Assembly: GCF_000953015.1 (NCBI RefSeq)
Contig: NZ_LN794158.1
Span: 992,001-1,056,000, forward strand
Length of the DNA stretch: 64,000 bases
Direction of reading: 5' to 3'
From: Candidatus Methylopumilus turicensis
GTDB taxonomy: Bacteria; Pseudomonadota; Gammaproteobacteria; Burkholderiales; Methylophilaceae
Of the stretch, positions 39,418 to 51,162 are shown piece after piece. The notes under the pieces are model-generated. The model worked only from the letters and a program-made list of their open reading frames with translations, was not told where the DNA came from and made no database searches. Made by a program: the position numbers and the translations under genes. Position 1 is the first letter of the stretch. Each line of letters starts with the position of its first letter.

Positions 39418-40527
39418 CTATATATTTCGGGCATCCAAATGTGTATCCGTGGATGGCTCGGTATAAAGATTAAAGTGATACACGGTTAAAGTTCTTCCAT
39501 CTTCCGTTTCAACTTTTATGCGCCATTCGCCGGACTGAATATTCTGTTTATAGGTGTAGCCACGGAAGCCGCCCTGCCTGCCCCCTGATAAGCCAAAACC
39601 AATCCGCGAAGCTGCTTGCCAGCCCAGCTTTTCATCGTAACGCTCCCAACGATGATATAGCGAAGTGTTAATACCACTCGGCGCAAACACTGCTGAAACA
39701 CAATAAACACGGGCTCCTGCAGGGACATGAAGATCATTGGATAATAGACGCCAAGGCTTATACCAAGCGGACTTTTCTACCGAAATTACCATCTCGCCAT
39801 TACTTTTTTCCAGATTCAGCCCGATTTGCATGTCACGCTTCACTAAAGGGACAGGGGGAATAAAATCTAAGATGTAAGCCAGACTTAACACGCCGGCAAT
39901 CGCCCAAACCGGCCATGCGCGACCTGGGCATCCCGGTGTTTTTTTACGTAGATAATGCGTCAGCGTAGCGCCAGCGAACGTACTCAAATAAAACCAAACA
40001 GCAAGAATACTACCCAGCATAAAAGGCAGTAAAAAGTTAAATACTAAAATCGCACACAGGCCGAAAAGCGCCCAAGTCAGGGTAAAGCGTTGATAGTGAT
40101 GGTCAATACACTCATTTGCGACAAGCAAAAAGGCCAAGCCCAGCGACCAAAAGAGCGCAAGGAAGTGGTTCGCGCTTTTGAAATACATAATAAATAAGCA
40201 GCTAAACAAACTACCAAATAAAAATTGCAGGATAAAAATCGGCGCATTTTTTTGCCACTCAGGTCGAATGGAGTGCTTCAGCTGTTCCATTTCAGACATG
40301 GAAGCATGCGCATGACTTCTATGCCCCATCCAATAGAGAATCAAACCTGCAGCAAGTAAATACCCTGCAAGAAACCACAAATCAGAAGGATTGATTTGGC
40401 GACCAATGGTAAGCGCATCCCACAAAAAACCCCCAAAGAATGCAATCGCTGGCAATAAATTCTTTAGGCTCAATGTTGTATCGAGCTTAAAGAATCGTGC
40501 TAAAAATTGGCCCAGAAACTTAAACAC
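39418..40527 (-). CDS. DUF2914-domain membrane protein
   Basis: 369 residues. The N-terminal two thirds carry about seven to eight hydrophobic segments; the C-terminal 115 residues form a periplasmic DUF2914-type domain with LYHRWERYDEKLGW, a GGRQGGFRGYTYK loop and GEWRIKVETEDGRTL. Function is unknown. It lies 20 bp downstream of acnB on the same strand, so it may be the tail of that transcript. Confidence 0.8.
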   Translation of the reverse strand: MFKFLGQFLARFFKLDTTLSLKNLLPAIAFFGGFLWDALTIGRQINPSDLWFLAGYLLAAGLILYWMGHRSHAHASMSEMEQLKHSIRPEWQKNAPIFILQFLFGSLFSCLFIMYFKSANHFLALFWSLGLAFLLVANECIDHHYQRFTLTWALFGLCAILVFNFLLPFMLGSILAVWFYLSTFAGATLTHYLRKKTPGCPGRAWPVWAIAGVLSLAYILDFIPPVPLVKRDMQIGLNLEKSNGEMVISVEKSAWYKPWRLLSNDLHVPAGARVYCVSAVFAPSGINTSLYHRWERYDEKLGWQAASRIGFGLSGGRQGGFRGYTYKQNIQSGEWRIKVETEDGRTLTVYHFNLYTEPSTDTHLDARNI

Positions 40528-40547
40528 ACTAGGAAGCTTTAAAAAAA

Positions 40548-42740
40548 CTAATTAACTTGCGCAATGCCGATCACTTTTTTAGCTTTGTACTCATCCATCA
40601 AATTGAAGTTGAGGTACTGATAGATTTGCGCGTGATGTTGGCTGATGGTGTCGCCCACGACTTGCAAGTACTCTGCCGTTGTTGGCAAGCGCCCTAGTTT
40701 GGCACACACCGCAGCGAGTTCTGCAGAGCCTAGATAGACACGCGCATCTTTACCCATGCGGTTATCGAAGTTACGTGTGCTGGTTGAGAAGACGGTGGCT
40801 TTGTCTGCGACTCTGGCTTGGTTGCCCATACACAAAGAACATCCAGGCACTTCAGTTCTCGCCCCTGCGATCCCAAAGGTCGAGTAAACCCCTTCATCAC
40901 GCAGCTGTGCTTCGTCCATTCTTGTCGGTGGTGCAATCCATAATCTGGTTGGAATAGCGCCTTGACCTTCTAATACTTTGGCAGCTGCGCGGTAATGACC
41001 GATATTGGTCATACAGCTACCGATAAAGACTTCATCAATCTTGTCGTTTTGCACTGCAGACAGTGGCTTGATGTCATCAGGATCGTTCGGACACGCCACC
41101 AGCGGTTCTTTGATTTGGTTTAAATCAATCTCAAAGATGTGTGCATATTCTGCATCCGCATCTGGTTCGAGTAGCTGCGGATTCGCGAGCCAAGCTTCCA
41201 TGGCTTCAATACGGCGCTTGAGTGTACGTGCATCTTCATAATCATGATCGATCATGTTTTGCATGAGCACGATGTTGGACTTTAAAAACTCGATGACGGG
41301 TTCTTTGTTTAAGCGCACGGTACAGCCGTTGGCTGAACGTTCAGCAGAAGCATCAGCAAACTCAAAGGCTTGTTCGACCTTCAGGTCAGGTAAGCCTTCA
41401 ATCTCGAGTACGCGGCCGTTAAAGACGTTCTTCTTGCCTTTCTTATCGGTCGTGAGTTCACCAGCTTGAATGGCCACATAGGGAATCGCGTTCACTAAGT
41501 CTCGTAAAGTAATGCCAGGCTGCATCTCGCCTTTAAAGCGCACTAAGACTGATTCAGGCATATCAAGAGGCATCACCCCCATGGCCGCCGCAAAGGCGAC
41601 TAAGCCTGAACCTGCTGGGAAGGAAATGCCAATGGGGAAACGGGTATGTGAGTCGCCCCCTGTGCCGACCGTATCGGGTAACACCATACGGTTAAGCCAA
41701 GAGTGGATCACGCCATCACCAGGACGCAGCGATACACCGCCACGGCTAGACATAAACTCAGGCAAGCTGTGTTGTAGCTTAATATCCACAGGCTTAGGAT
41801 AAGCGGCGGTATGACAGAAGCTTTGCATGACTAAGTCAGCGCTAAAGCCTAAGCAAGCGAGTTCTTTAAGTTCGTCACGGGTCATGCCGCCTGTGGTGTC
41901 TTGAGAGCCAACGGTGGTGGCTTTCGGTTCACAGTAAGTACCAGGACGTACACCTACGCCTTCAGGTAACCCACAAGCACGGCCCACCATCTTCTGGGCA
42001 AGCGTATAACCCTTGCCAGTATCTTTAGGGGCAATGGGGTGAATGAAGAGATCTGATGGGGGTAAGCCTAATGTCGTGCGTGCATTCGTTGTTAAGCCAC
42101 GCCCAATGATGAGGGGGATACGGCCGCCGGCTCGCACCTCATCGGCAATGGTGAGCGGTGCCATGTCGAAGGTGGCGAGGACGTCGCCTGCGTTTCCAGT
42201 ATCTTGACTACCTGTATCTTTAGTAATGGTGCCTTGATACGGACGAATCACAATCACATCACCGGTATTGAGTTTGCTGACATCACATTGAATCGGGAAA
42301 GCACCAGAGTCTTCTGCAGTGTTAAAGAAGATTGGGGCAATCTTACTGCCAATGACGATACCGCCAGTGCGTTTGTTTGGGATGTTAGGGATGTCATCAC
42401 CCATATACCACTGTAATGAGTTAATCGCTGACTTGCGTGATGAACCAGTCCCCACCACATCACCCACATAAGCAAGTGGTAAGCCGTGTTTGGCTTTGAG
42501 CGCTTCGATCACACTTAACGCTTCTGGCATCTTGTTCACGAGCATCGCTTTGGCGTGCTGCGGGATATCAGGACGAGACCAAGCTTCTTGTGCAGGAGAG
42601 AGATCATCGGTATTGGTTTCACCAGCGACCTTAAACACCACCACACGGATTTCATCAGCAAGTTTAGGGCGTGCAGTAAACCATTCGCCAGCAGCCCAAG
42701 ATTCAATGAGCTTCTTCGCATGGGCATTACCGGCCTTCAT
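40548..42740 (-). CDS. acnB: Aconitate hydratase B, C-terminal 730-residue fragment created by the tandem duplication
   Basis: This reading frame corresponds to residues 140-869 of a normal AcnB and interconverts citrate and isocitrate if active. It retains the swivel domain and domains 1-3, including the iron-sulfur ligand motifs IGSCMTN and CSLCMGN, but lacks the N-terminal HEAT-like domain that in E. coli AcnB mediates dimerisation and signalling. Its ATG is inside the first repeat unit and has no clear ribosome binding site. It overlaps the end of the upstream fragment by 14 bases, so translational coupling is conceivable. Removing one 1,486-bp unit would restore a full 869-residue gene. 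Confidence 0.85.
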   Translation of the reverse strand: MKAGNAHAKKLIESWAAGEWFTARPKLADEIRVVVFKVAGETNTDDLSPAQEAWSRPDIPQHAKAMLVNKMPEALSVIEALKAKHGLPLAYVGDVVGTGSSRKSAINSLQWYMGDDIPNIPNKRTGGIVIGSKIAPIFFNTAEDSGAFPIQCDVSKLNTGDVIVIRPYQGTITKDTGSQDTGNAGDVLATFDMAPLTIADEVRAGGRIPLIIGRGLTTNARTTLGLPPSDLFIHPIAPKDTGKGYTLAQKMVGRACGLPEGVGVRPGTYCEPKATTVGSQDTTGGMTRDELKELACLGFSADLVMQSFCHTAAYPKPVDIKLQHSLPEFMSSRGGVSLRPGDGVIHSWLNRMVLPDTVGTGGDSHTRFPIGISFPAGSGLVAFAAAMGVMPLDMPESVLVRFKGEMQPGITLRDLVNAIPYVAIQAGELTTDKKGKKNVFNGRVLEIEGLPDLKVEQAFEFADASAERSANGCTVRLNKEPVIEFLKSNIVLMQNMIDHDYEDARTLKRRIEAMEAWLANPQLLEPDADAEYAHIFEIDLNQIKEPLVACPNDPDDIKPLSAVQNDKIDEVFIGSCMTNIGHYRAAAKVLEGQGAIPTRLWIAPPTRMDEAQLRDEGVYSTFGIAGARTEVPGCSLCMGNQARVADKATVFSTSTRNFDNRMGKDARVYLGSAELAAVCAKLGRLPTTAEYLQVVGDTISQHHAQIYQYLNFNLMDEYKAKKVIGIAQVN

Positions 42741-42752
42741 CTTGGTGGCGAC
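41267..42752. repeat. acnB: Tandem duplication unit 1 within acnB (1,486 bp)
   Basis: Directly adjacent to an identical copy at 42753-44238. The flanking bases differ at each boundary, so there is no extra homology at the junction. 1,486 is not a multiple of three, which explains the frameshift. Confidence 0.95.
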
Positions 42753-44643
42753 GCACGATGTTGGACTTTAAAAACTCGATGACGGGTTCTTTGTTTAAGC
42801 GCACGGTACAGCCGTTGGCTGAACGTTCAGCAGAAGCATCAGCAAACTCAAAGGCTTGTTCGACCTTCAGGTCAGGTAAGCCTTCAATCTCGAGTACGCG
42901 GCCGTTAAAGACGTTCTTCTTGCCTTTCTTATCGGTCGTGAGTTCACCAGCTTGAATGGCCACATAGGGAATCGCGTTCACTAAGTCTCGTAAAGTAATG
43001 CCAGGCTGCATCTCGCCTTTAAAGCGCACTAAGACTGATTCAGGCATATCAAGAGGCATCACCCCCATGGCCGCCGCAAAGGCGACTAAGCCTGAACCTG
43101 CTGGGAAGGAAATGCCAATGGGGAAACGGGTATGTGAGTCGCCCCCTGTGCCGACCGTATCGGGTAACACCATACGGTTAAGCCAAGAGTGGATCACGCC
43201 ATCACCAGGACGCAGCGATACACCGCCACGGCTAGACATAAACTCAGGCAAGCTGTGTTGTAGCTTAATATCCACAGGCTTAGGATAAGCGGCGGTATGA
43301 CAGAAGCTTTGCATGACTAAGTCAGCGCTAAAGCCTAAGCAAGCGAGTTCTTTAAGTTCGTCACGGGTCATGCCGCCTGTGGTGTCTTGAGAGCCAACGG
43401 TGGTGGCTTTCGGTTCACAGTAAGTACCAGGACGTACACCTACGCCTTCAGGTAACCCACAAGCACGGCCCACCATCTTCTGGGCAAGCGTATAACCCTT
43501 GCCAGTATCTTTAGGGGCAATGGGGTGAATGAAGAGATCTGATGGGGGTAAGCCTAATGTCGTGCGTGCATTCGTTGTTAAGCCACGCCCAATGATGAGG
43601 GGGATACGGCCGCCGGCTCGCACCTCATCGGCAATGGTGAGCGGTGCCATGTCGAAGGTGGCGAGGACGTCGCCTGCGTTTCCAGTATCTTGACTACCTG
43701 TATCTTTAGTAATGGTGCCTTGATACGGACGAATCACAATCACATCACCGGTATTGAGTTTGCTGACATCACATTGAATCGGGAAAGCACCAGAGTCTTC
43801 TGCAGTGTTAAAGAAGATTGGGGCAATCTTACTGCCAATGACGATACCGCCAGTGCGTTTGTTTGGGATGTTAGGGATGTCATCACCCATATACCACTGT
43901 AATGAGTTAATCGCTGACTTGCGTGATGAACCAGTCCCCACCACATCACCCACATAAGCAAGTGGTAAGCCGTGTTTGGCTTTGAGCGCTTCGATCACAC
44001 TTAACGCTTCTGGCATCTTGTTCACGAGCATCGCTTTGGCGTGCTGCGGGATATCAGGACGAGACCAAGCTTCTTGTGCAGGAGAGAGATCATCGGTATT
44101 GGTTTCACCAGCGACCTTAAACACCACCACACGGATTTCATCAGCAAGTTTAGGGCGTGCAGTAAACCATTCGCCAGCAGCCCAAGATTCAATGAGCTTC
44201 TTCGCATGGGCATTACCGGCCTTCATCTTGGTGGCGACATCATGATAAGCATCGAACATCAGGATGGTATGAGAAAGAATAGAACCCGCTTCAGCAGCGA
44301 GCGCAGCATCACTGCTATCGAGCAAAGCAACCAAAGCTTGAACGTTATAACCGCCCAACATGGTGCCGAGTAACTTTACGGCATGATGGGGTGATACCAA
44401 AGCAGATTTGGCCACGCCCTTTGCTAAATCCGCTAAGAATGCCGCCTTCACATACGCTGCTTGATCCACCCCAGCAGGAATACGGTTCTCGAGTAAATCA
44501 ACAAGCTCAGACGCATCGGATGAGTTGGCAGGCGTGACCTTCAGTAATTCAACAAGCAAAGCTACTTGCTCTGCATTCAAAGGCAATGGCGGCAAGCCAA
44601 CTGCTGCGCGTTCTGATATATGGGTGTGGTAGGTGGATAACAT
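42727..44643 (-). CDS. acnB: Aconitate hydratase B, N-terminal 638-residue fragment (frameshifted at the duplication junction)
   Basis: Starts at the genuine AcnB N-terminus ([20 protein letters not shown]), with the HEAT-like domain (1-~160) and domains 4, 1 and part of 2. After FLKSNIV (about residue 630) the frame enters the second repeat copy out of phase and ends eight codons later. It therefore lacks the Fe-S motifs and cannot be catalytic alone. A good promoter is upstream at 44684-44712. DUF2914 follows the acnB region. Confidence 0.88.
   Translation of the reverse strand: MLSTYHTHISERAAVGLPPLPLNAEQVALLVELLKVTPANSSDASELVDLLENRIPAGVDQAAYVKAAFLADLAKGVAKSALVSPHHAVKLLGTMLGGYNVQALVALLDSSDAALAAEAGSILSHTILMFDAYHDVATKMKAGNAHAKKLIESWAAGEWFTARPKLADEIRVVVFKVAGETNTDDLSPAQEAWSRPDIPQHAKAMLVNKMPEALSVIEALKAKHGLPLAYVGDVVGTGSSRKSAINSLQWYMGDDIPNIPNKRTGGIVIGSKIAPIFFNTAEDSGAFPIQCDVSKLNTGDVIVIRPYQGTITKDTGSQDTGNAGDVLATFDMAPLTIADEVRAGGRIPLIIGRGLTTNARTTLGLPPSDLFIHPIAPKDTGKGYTLAQKMVGRACGLPEGVGVRPGTYCEPKATTVGSQDTTGGMTRDELKELACLGFSADLVMQSFCHTAAYPKPVDIKLQHSLPEFMSSRGGVSLRPGDGVIHSWLNRMVLPDTVGTGGDSHTRFPIGISFPAGSGLVAFAAAMGVMPLDMPESVLVRFKGEMQPGITLRDLVNAIPYVAIQAGELTTDKKGKKNVFNGRVLEIEGLPDLKVEQAFEFADASAERSANGCTVRLNKEPVIEFLKSNIVRRHQDEGR
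42753..44238. repeat. acnB: Tandem duplication unit 2 within acnB (1,486 bp)
   Basis: Same 1,486-bp sequence as 41267-42752 in direct orientation with no intervening base. I compared the encoded proteins and several DNA lines and saw no difference. It carries codons for about residues 137 to 630 of AcnB. Confidence 0.95.
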
Positions 44644-44683
44644 TAAAATTCCAAGCTTTTAAATAAATGAATAATTAGCCGCA

Positions 44684-44712
44684 ATTATACAGGCGGCGCA
44701 CATGGCTTCCAA
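44684..44712 (-). promoter_or_regulatory. Sigma-70 promoter of acnB
   Basis: On the minus strand TTGGAA (44707-44712), 17-base spacer, perfect TATAAT (44684-44689). The leader is about 35 bases. Confidence 0.7.
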
Positions 44713-44787
44713 CGACAGCTTAAAAACTACTGACAAAACCTAGTGAATGAGATGCAATGAATATGCCAGAACTGGCGAAAGGTTAAA

Positions 44788-45078
44788 TTAATAGAGCGAT
44801 TTCGAAAAAGACGAGCCACAACTTCTATTTTCGGCAGACTTTTCCATGTCATCAAAGACTTTGCCTTGATAGCCCTTGCCGTGGGTAGATTCGATAAAAA
44901 CACGTATTTCATGCACGCTGACAATGCCGTCATGGTCAGTGTCCATCGCCGCAATGCTTTCAGCAACGGTCATATACGGCAAAGAGGAATATTGCGCGCC
45001 TTCTTGGGCGGAGGCTGCACAAGTGAACAGCGCAATGCACCAAAAGCAGACAAAATATTGGATTAACTTATTATTCAT
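44788..45078 (-). CDS. Exported EF-hand protein
   Basis: 96 residues: a signal peptide (about 1-24, ending ASAQ), then an EF-hand calcium loop DTDHDGIVSVHEI around residues 46-58, with the usual Asp/Asp/Asp/Gly/Ile/Glu pattern. The tail has one Cys (RSCGSSF). Only one canonical loop is seen, so calcium may be bound by a dimer. It sits upstream of acnB on the same strand, and the acnB promoter separates them. Function unknown. Confidence 0.75.
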   Translation of the reverse strand: MNNKLIQYFVCFWCIALFTCAASAQEGAQYSSLPYMTVAESIAAMDTDHDGIVSVHEIRVFIESTHGKGYQGKVFDDMEKSAENRSCGSSFSKSLY

Positions 45079-45191
45079 TATGTAAAGATTACGCTTTTTT
45101 ATAATAACCGAACACGTATATTGTGTTTGTCAGCTAATCATCTATTTAGTTTTACGCATATTAATAAAACAATCCATCAAATAATCCGTAA

Positions 45192-47620
<2,429 letters not shown>

Positions 47621-47648
47621 CCTCAACAATAAGCGATATAATTTATTC

Positions 47649-48389
47649 ATGTTAATTCTTCTCTCTAATGACGATGGCTACTTCGCCCCAGGTCTTGCAA
47701 CACTTGCTGAATATGTTTCAAAAGTAGCCGATATTGTGGTGTTTGCACCAGAACGCAATCGCAGTGGCGCCAGCAACTCCCTCACACTTGACAGACCATT
47801 GACCGTGCGACAAGCCAGTAATGGGTTTTACTTTGTAAACGGCACACCCACTGACTGCGTGCATTTGGCAGTGACTGGCTTAATCGATAAACTTCCCGAT
47901 ATGGTGATTTCAGGCATTAATGATGGTGCGAACATGGGTGACGACACCATCTATTCAGGCACGGTTGCCGCCGCCATGGAAGGCTATTTGTTGGGCATCC
48001 CATCCTTTGCGGTATCAATGTCACAACACAATGCGACGCATTTTGAAACGGCGGGAAAAGTGATTGTTGAACTTATCGAACGCTATCAAGAAAATGTGTT
48101 CCCTCCCCCTGTTTTAATGAACGTCAATGTACCTGACATCCCTTACTCAGAACTTAAAGGCAAGGTAGTCACCCGCCTTGGTAAACGCCATAAAGCAGAG
48201 CCCGTGATTAAATCCTTATCTCCTCGCGGTGAAACGCTCTATTGGGTTGGCCCCGCAGGCGCTGCTTCTGATGCGGGAGAAGGCACAGACTTTTATGCGG
48301 TGTCAAATAATCAGGTTTCACTGACACCTTTGCAAGCGGATTTGACTCACTTTAACCAATTAGACGCATTGAAAAGCTGGATAAAATAG
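47649..48389 (+). CDS. surE: 5'/3'-nucleotidase SurE
   Basis: Metal-dependent nucleoside monophosphatase, 246 residues. Metal ligands in [12 protein letters not shown] (Asp8, Asp9) and [10 protein letters not shown], with [19 protein letters not shown] as the signature. Followed by pcm one base later, the conserved stress-survival pair. Confidence 0.96.
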   Translation: MLILLSNDDGYFAPGLATLAEYVSKVADIVVFAPERNRSGASNSLTLDRPLTVRQASNGFYFVNGTPTDCVHLAVTGLIDKLPDMVISGINDGANMGDDTIYSGTVAAAMEGYLLGIPSFAVSMSQHNATHFETAGKVIVELIERYQENVFPPPVLMNVNVPDIPYSELKGKVVTRLGKRHKAEPVIKSLSPRGETLYWVGPAGAASDAGEGTDFYAVSNNQVSLTPLQADLTHFNQLDALKSWIK

Positions 48390-48390
48390 C

Positions 48391-49056
48391 GTGAGAAGCA
48401 CCTCTGGCATCGGCATGACCTCCCAACGCACGCGCGACAGAATGTTGTCGCGCCTAAGAGAACAAGGCATCAAAGACGAAGTAACCCTCTCAGCCATGGG
48501 TGAAATACCACGTCATATTTTTGTAGATGAAGCCCTCGCTACACGTGCTTATGAAGATGTTTCACTCCCAATTGGCTTCGGTCAAACAATCTCACAACCT
48601 TATACCGTTGCAAAGATGACAGAAACACTGCGTGCTGGCCGTCCTTTGGGCAAAGTGCTTGAAATTGGGACGGGTTGTGGTTATCAAACGGCTGTTTTAT
48701 CAAAAGTCGCGAGTGAAGTATATTCACTCGAGCGCATTAGTCCGCTCGTCATGAAGGCGCGTAAACATCTTCGCGAAATACGCATGAGTAACATCAAGCT
48801 AAAACACGCAGATGGCACAATGGGATTGCCTGATTTTGGTCCATTTGATGGGATCATTGTGACTGCGGCAGCTAGCCACATTCCTGATGAGTTAGTGCAT
48901 CAACTTGCCGCTGGTGGTCGCATGGTGATTCCCGTGGGCACAGACGAGCAAATCTTGTATTTAATCGAGCATATCGTCAATAACGGCACCTCCGAATTCA
49001 AAAAAACCAAGCTTGAACCAGTGAAGTTTGTGCCATTGTTGGGAGGAACCAACTAA
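48391..49056 (+). CDS. pcm: Protein-L-isoaspartate O-methyltransferase
   Basis: Methylates isoaspartyl residues in aged proteins to start their repair. 221 residues from GTG; an ATG at 48415 gives 213. SAM-binding motif [17 protein letters not shown] and the substrate segment [14 protein letters not shown] are present. Its stop overlaps the nlpD start (TAATG). Confidence 0.95.
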   Translation: MRSTSGIGMTSQRTRDRMLSRLREQGIKDEVTLSAMGEIPRHIFVDEALATRAYEDVSLPIGFGQTISQPYTVAKMTETLRAGRPLGKVLEIGTGCGYQTAVLSKVASEVYSLERISPLVMKARKHLREIRMSNIKLKHADGTMGLPDFGPFDGIIVTAAASHIPDELVHQLAAGGRMVIPVGTDEQILYLIEHIVNNGTSEFKKTKLEPVKFVPLLGGTN

Positions 49057-50024
49057 TGCAAAGACCCCACAATTTCATCATCGGTCTTCTCACTTTGGTA
49101 TTAATCGCTTGTTCTAGTACACCTAATAGAGCGCCAGTGATTGATCGCTCACCAGAACCACCAAAGCCTAAAGCTATTCAAACTCCCAAAAAACTCATTC
49201 AAAAAACCAATTTAAATAGTAAAGATTGGCGTCCTGAATCCTACACTGTAAAAAAAGGAGATACGCTTTACAGCATCGGCCTTGAATTTGGTGAGGATTA
49301 CAAAGATATTGCCCAAAACAATAACATCAACGCACCTTACAATATTCGTGTGGGTCAACAGCTAAAAATCAAAAGTAGCAATATCACAAGCGCTAAAATT
49401 GCTGATACAAATAATGATGAAGTCGTGATCAAACCACTTAATAACGATAGCCAGATCACTCCAAGTCAAACCAGCTCAGGTCAAACCAGCCAAGCTAGTT
49501 CAGCAGATATCCCAACAATCAGGTCACCCAAAGCCCTACGTGGGCCATACAACGAAGAAGCGGAAAAAGACCTAACGAAACCTGCTGAGCCCAAAACAAC
49601 CGATATAAAGTCATCCGAACAAAAGCCGCTTGAAAGTGCAGTGACGGGTGAGGATGCGTTAGATTGGTCGACCCCAACCAAAGGAAAATTAAAAGCTGGT
49701 TTTAACGAAGGGGCTAGCGCCAAAGGCATCGACATTGAAGGTGCAATGGGACAAGATATTAATGCCGCAGCAAACGGCAAAGTAATATACAGCGGTTCAG
49801 ATTTACGCGGTTATGGCAATTTAGTGATCGTCAAACACAATAAAGATTATCTGTCAGTGTATGCGCACAACAGCAAGATCTTAGTGAAAGAAGGTCAAAC
49901 AGTGATCAAAGGACAAAAAATAGCGGAAATGGGAAGCTCTGGAACAGACGTTGTTAAACTTCACTTTGAAATCCGTTACCAAGGAAAATCAATTGATCCA
50001 GCCAAGTTCTTGGCAAACCTTTAG
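49056..50024 (+). CDS. nlpD: LysM/M23 lipoprotein NlpD, likely amidase activator
   Basis: 322 residues. Lipobox LIAC with Cys19, a LysM domain (about 62-107, YTVKKGDTLYSIGLEFGEDY), a Ser/Thr/Lys-rich linker, and a C-terminal LytM/M23 domain (about 205-322). The first metal-binding His of active M23 peptidases is replaced (AKGIDIEGA), so the domain looks degenerate, as in NlpD/EnvC proteins that activate AmiC amidases during division. Last gene of the purB run; a terminator follows and rpoS is not next. Confidence 0.9.
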   Translation: MQRPHNFIIGLLTLVLIACSSTPNRAPVIDRSPEPPKPKAIQTPKKLIQKTNLNSKDWRPESYTVKKGDTLYSIGLEFGEDYKDIAQNNNINAPYNIRVGQQLKIKSSNITSAKIADTNNDEVVIKPLNNDSQITPSQTSSGQTSQASSADIPTIRSPKALRGPYNEEAEKDLTKPAEPKTTDIKSSEQKPLESAVTGEDALDWSTPTKGKLKAGFNEGASAKGIDIEGAMGQDINAAANGKVIYSGSDLRGYGNLVIVKHNKDYLSVYAHNSKILVKEGQTVIKGQKIAEMGSSGTDVVKLHFEIRYQGKSIDPAKFLANL

Positions 50025-50045
50025 CTCTATTCTATTGAAACTAAT

Positions 50046-50076
50046 AAAAAAGCCGCTTTTCAGCGGCTTTTTTATT
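50046..50076. terminator. Terminator after nlpD
   Basis: Stem AAAAAAGCCGCT/AGCGGCTTTTTT with a short loop; it ends nlpD and the converging thioredoxin gene. Confidence 0.88.
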
Positions 50077-50089
50077 ATTGTTAGGCGAA

Positions 50090-50455
50090 TTACTTTTTAT
50101 CCTGTTCAGCATAATACTGACGCACTTGCTCTATATCAAAATCACGTGCCCATTCGATAAGCTTGTCTAGCGCTGGCGCGCCAATTTCGCCTTGTTGCGC
50201 ATGAATGCCGGCTTGCTCACGAACAATTAAAATGCCTGGAATTTTGGTTACTTCAAAGTACTCAGCAATTTCTGGATTGGCTTCTGTATTCACCATACCA
50301 AACAAAATATCAGGGTTTTTTGCAGCTGCAGCCTCAATCACAGGCGTAAAAGCGACACATGGCTCACACCATGGCGCCCAAAAATCAACAATCACAAATG
50401 GATTGTTAACGATTGTTTCTTTGAAATTCTCTTTATTTAGTTCTACTACAGCCAT
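50090..50455 (-). CDS. Thioredoxin-family protein with WCEPC active site
   Basis: 121 residues from MAVVELNKENF; the frame is open upstream to 50488 without homology. Trx fold with FWAPWCEPCVAFTPVIE: Glu replaces the usual Gly in CGPC. The cis-Pro loop is TKIPGIL. No signal peptide, so cytosolic. The altered dipeptide should shift the redox potential. Upstream on the same strand are a nitroreductase and an old yellow enzyme. Confidence 0.88.
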   Translation of the reverse strand: MAVVELNKENFKETIVNNPFVIVDFWAPWCEPCVAFTPVIEAAAAKNPDILFGMVNTEANPEIAEYFEVTKIPGILIVREQAGIHAQQGEIGAPALDKLIEWARDFDIEQVRQYYAEQDKK

Positions 50456-50548
50456 GATGTTTCCTATCGATAATCTTTTTAGTTGCAATATTCTATCAGA
50501 TGCCCTGGAAATACCGAAACACGCAACTCAAATGCTTGTTGAGGAATC

Positions 50549-51151
50549 TTAAGCGATTGGTTTTTCCCACGCACCATCAAAAAACAAATCACCTAAATCC
50601 CGACGAGTCCGTGGTGCCATTTCACGAACAAGCAACTCCCCAGTAACAGATTGAATATCAGCAGGATGACCTACTGATATCATGGACATTAAGGTGAATT
50701 GCACGGGGATGTTAAAGATTGTGCGTATTTTTTCAGCATCAAAGCCACCCATCTGATGCGCCATCAACCCCATGCTTGCTGCCTGTAAACATAAATTTTG
50801 AGCCGCCGCACCAGTATCGTACTGAGCCCATCGATTAGGTTGTGCATTCTTGACAAACAGCGTATTCGCACAAACCAAACAAAGCAAAGGCGCATTAATC
50901 ACCCAAGTCTGGTTGCCCTCCGAGAGGCAATCAAATACTTGTTGCCAAGCTTCAGCGTTGTCATCTTTGTTCCAGACCACAATACGCCAAGGCTGATCAC
51001 CCATACAAGAAGGCGCCCAACGAGCGGCTTCTAGCAAGGCGATCGTTTGATCTGCTGTCACAGGCTTACTAGCATCGTAAGCGCGGCCGCTCCATCGCTC
51101 AGCAATGGTTTTATCAATCTCTACTTGGGTAATCGCTGTTTTTTTCATCAA
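50549..51151 (-). CDS. Nitroreductase-family protein
   Basis: 200 residues (199 from the second Met). FMN-dependent nitroreductase fold with RWSGRAYDASKPV, EAARWAPSCMGDQPWRIVV and a late GGFDAEKIRTIFNIP. Members reduce nitro groups, quinones or flavins; the substrate is not fixed by sequence. It follows the old yellow enzyme gene closely on the same strand. Confidence 0.88.
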   Translation of the reverse strand: MMKKTAITQVEIDKTIAERWSGRAYDASKPVTADQTIALLEAARWAPSCMGDQPWRIVVWNKDDNAEAWQQVFDCLSEGNQTWVINAPLLCLVCANTLFVKNAQPNRWAQYDTGAAAQNLCLQAASMGLMAHQMGGFDAEKIRTIFNIPVQFTLMSMISVGHPADIQSVTGELLVREMAPRTRRDLGDLFFDGAWEKPIA

Positions 51152-51162
51152 GTTTACTCGGT

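Noticed and set aside
41267-44238. Mobile element as the cause of the acnB duplication
   Set aside because: The repeated unit is purely acnB coding sequence. No transposase, terminal inverted repeats or target-site duplication flanks it.
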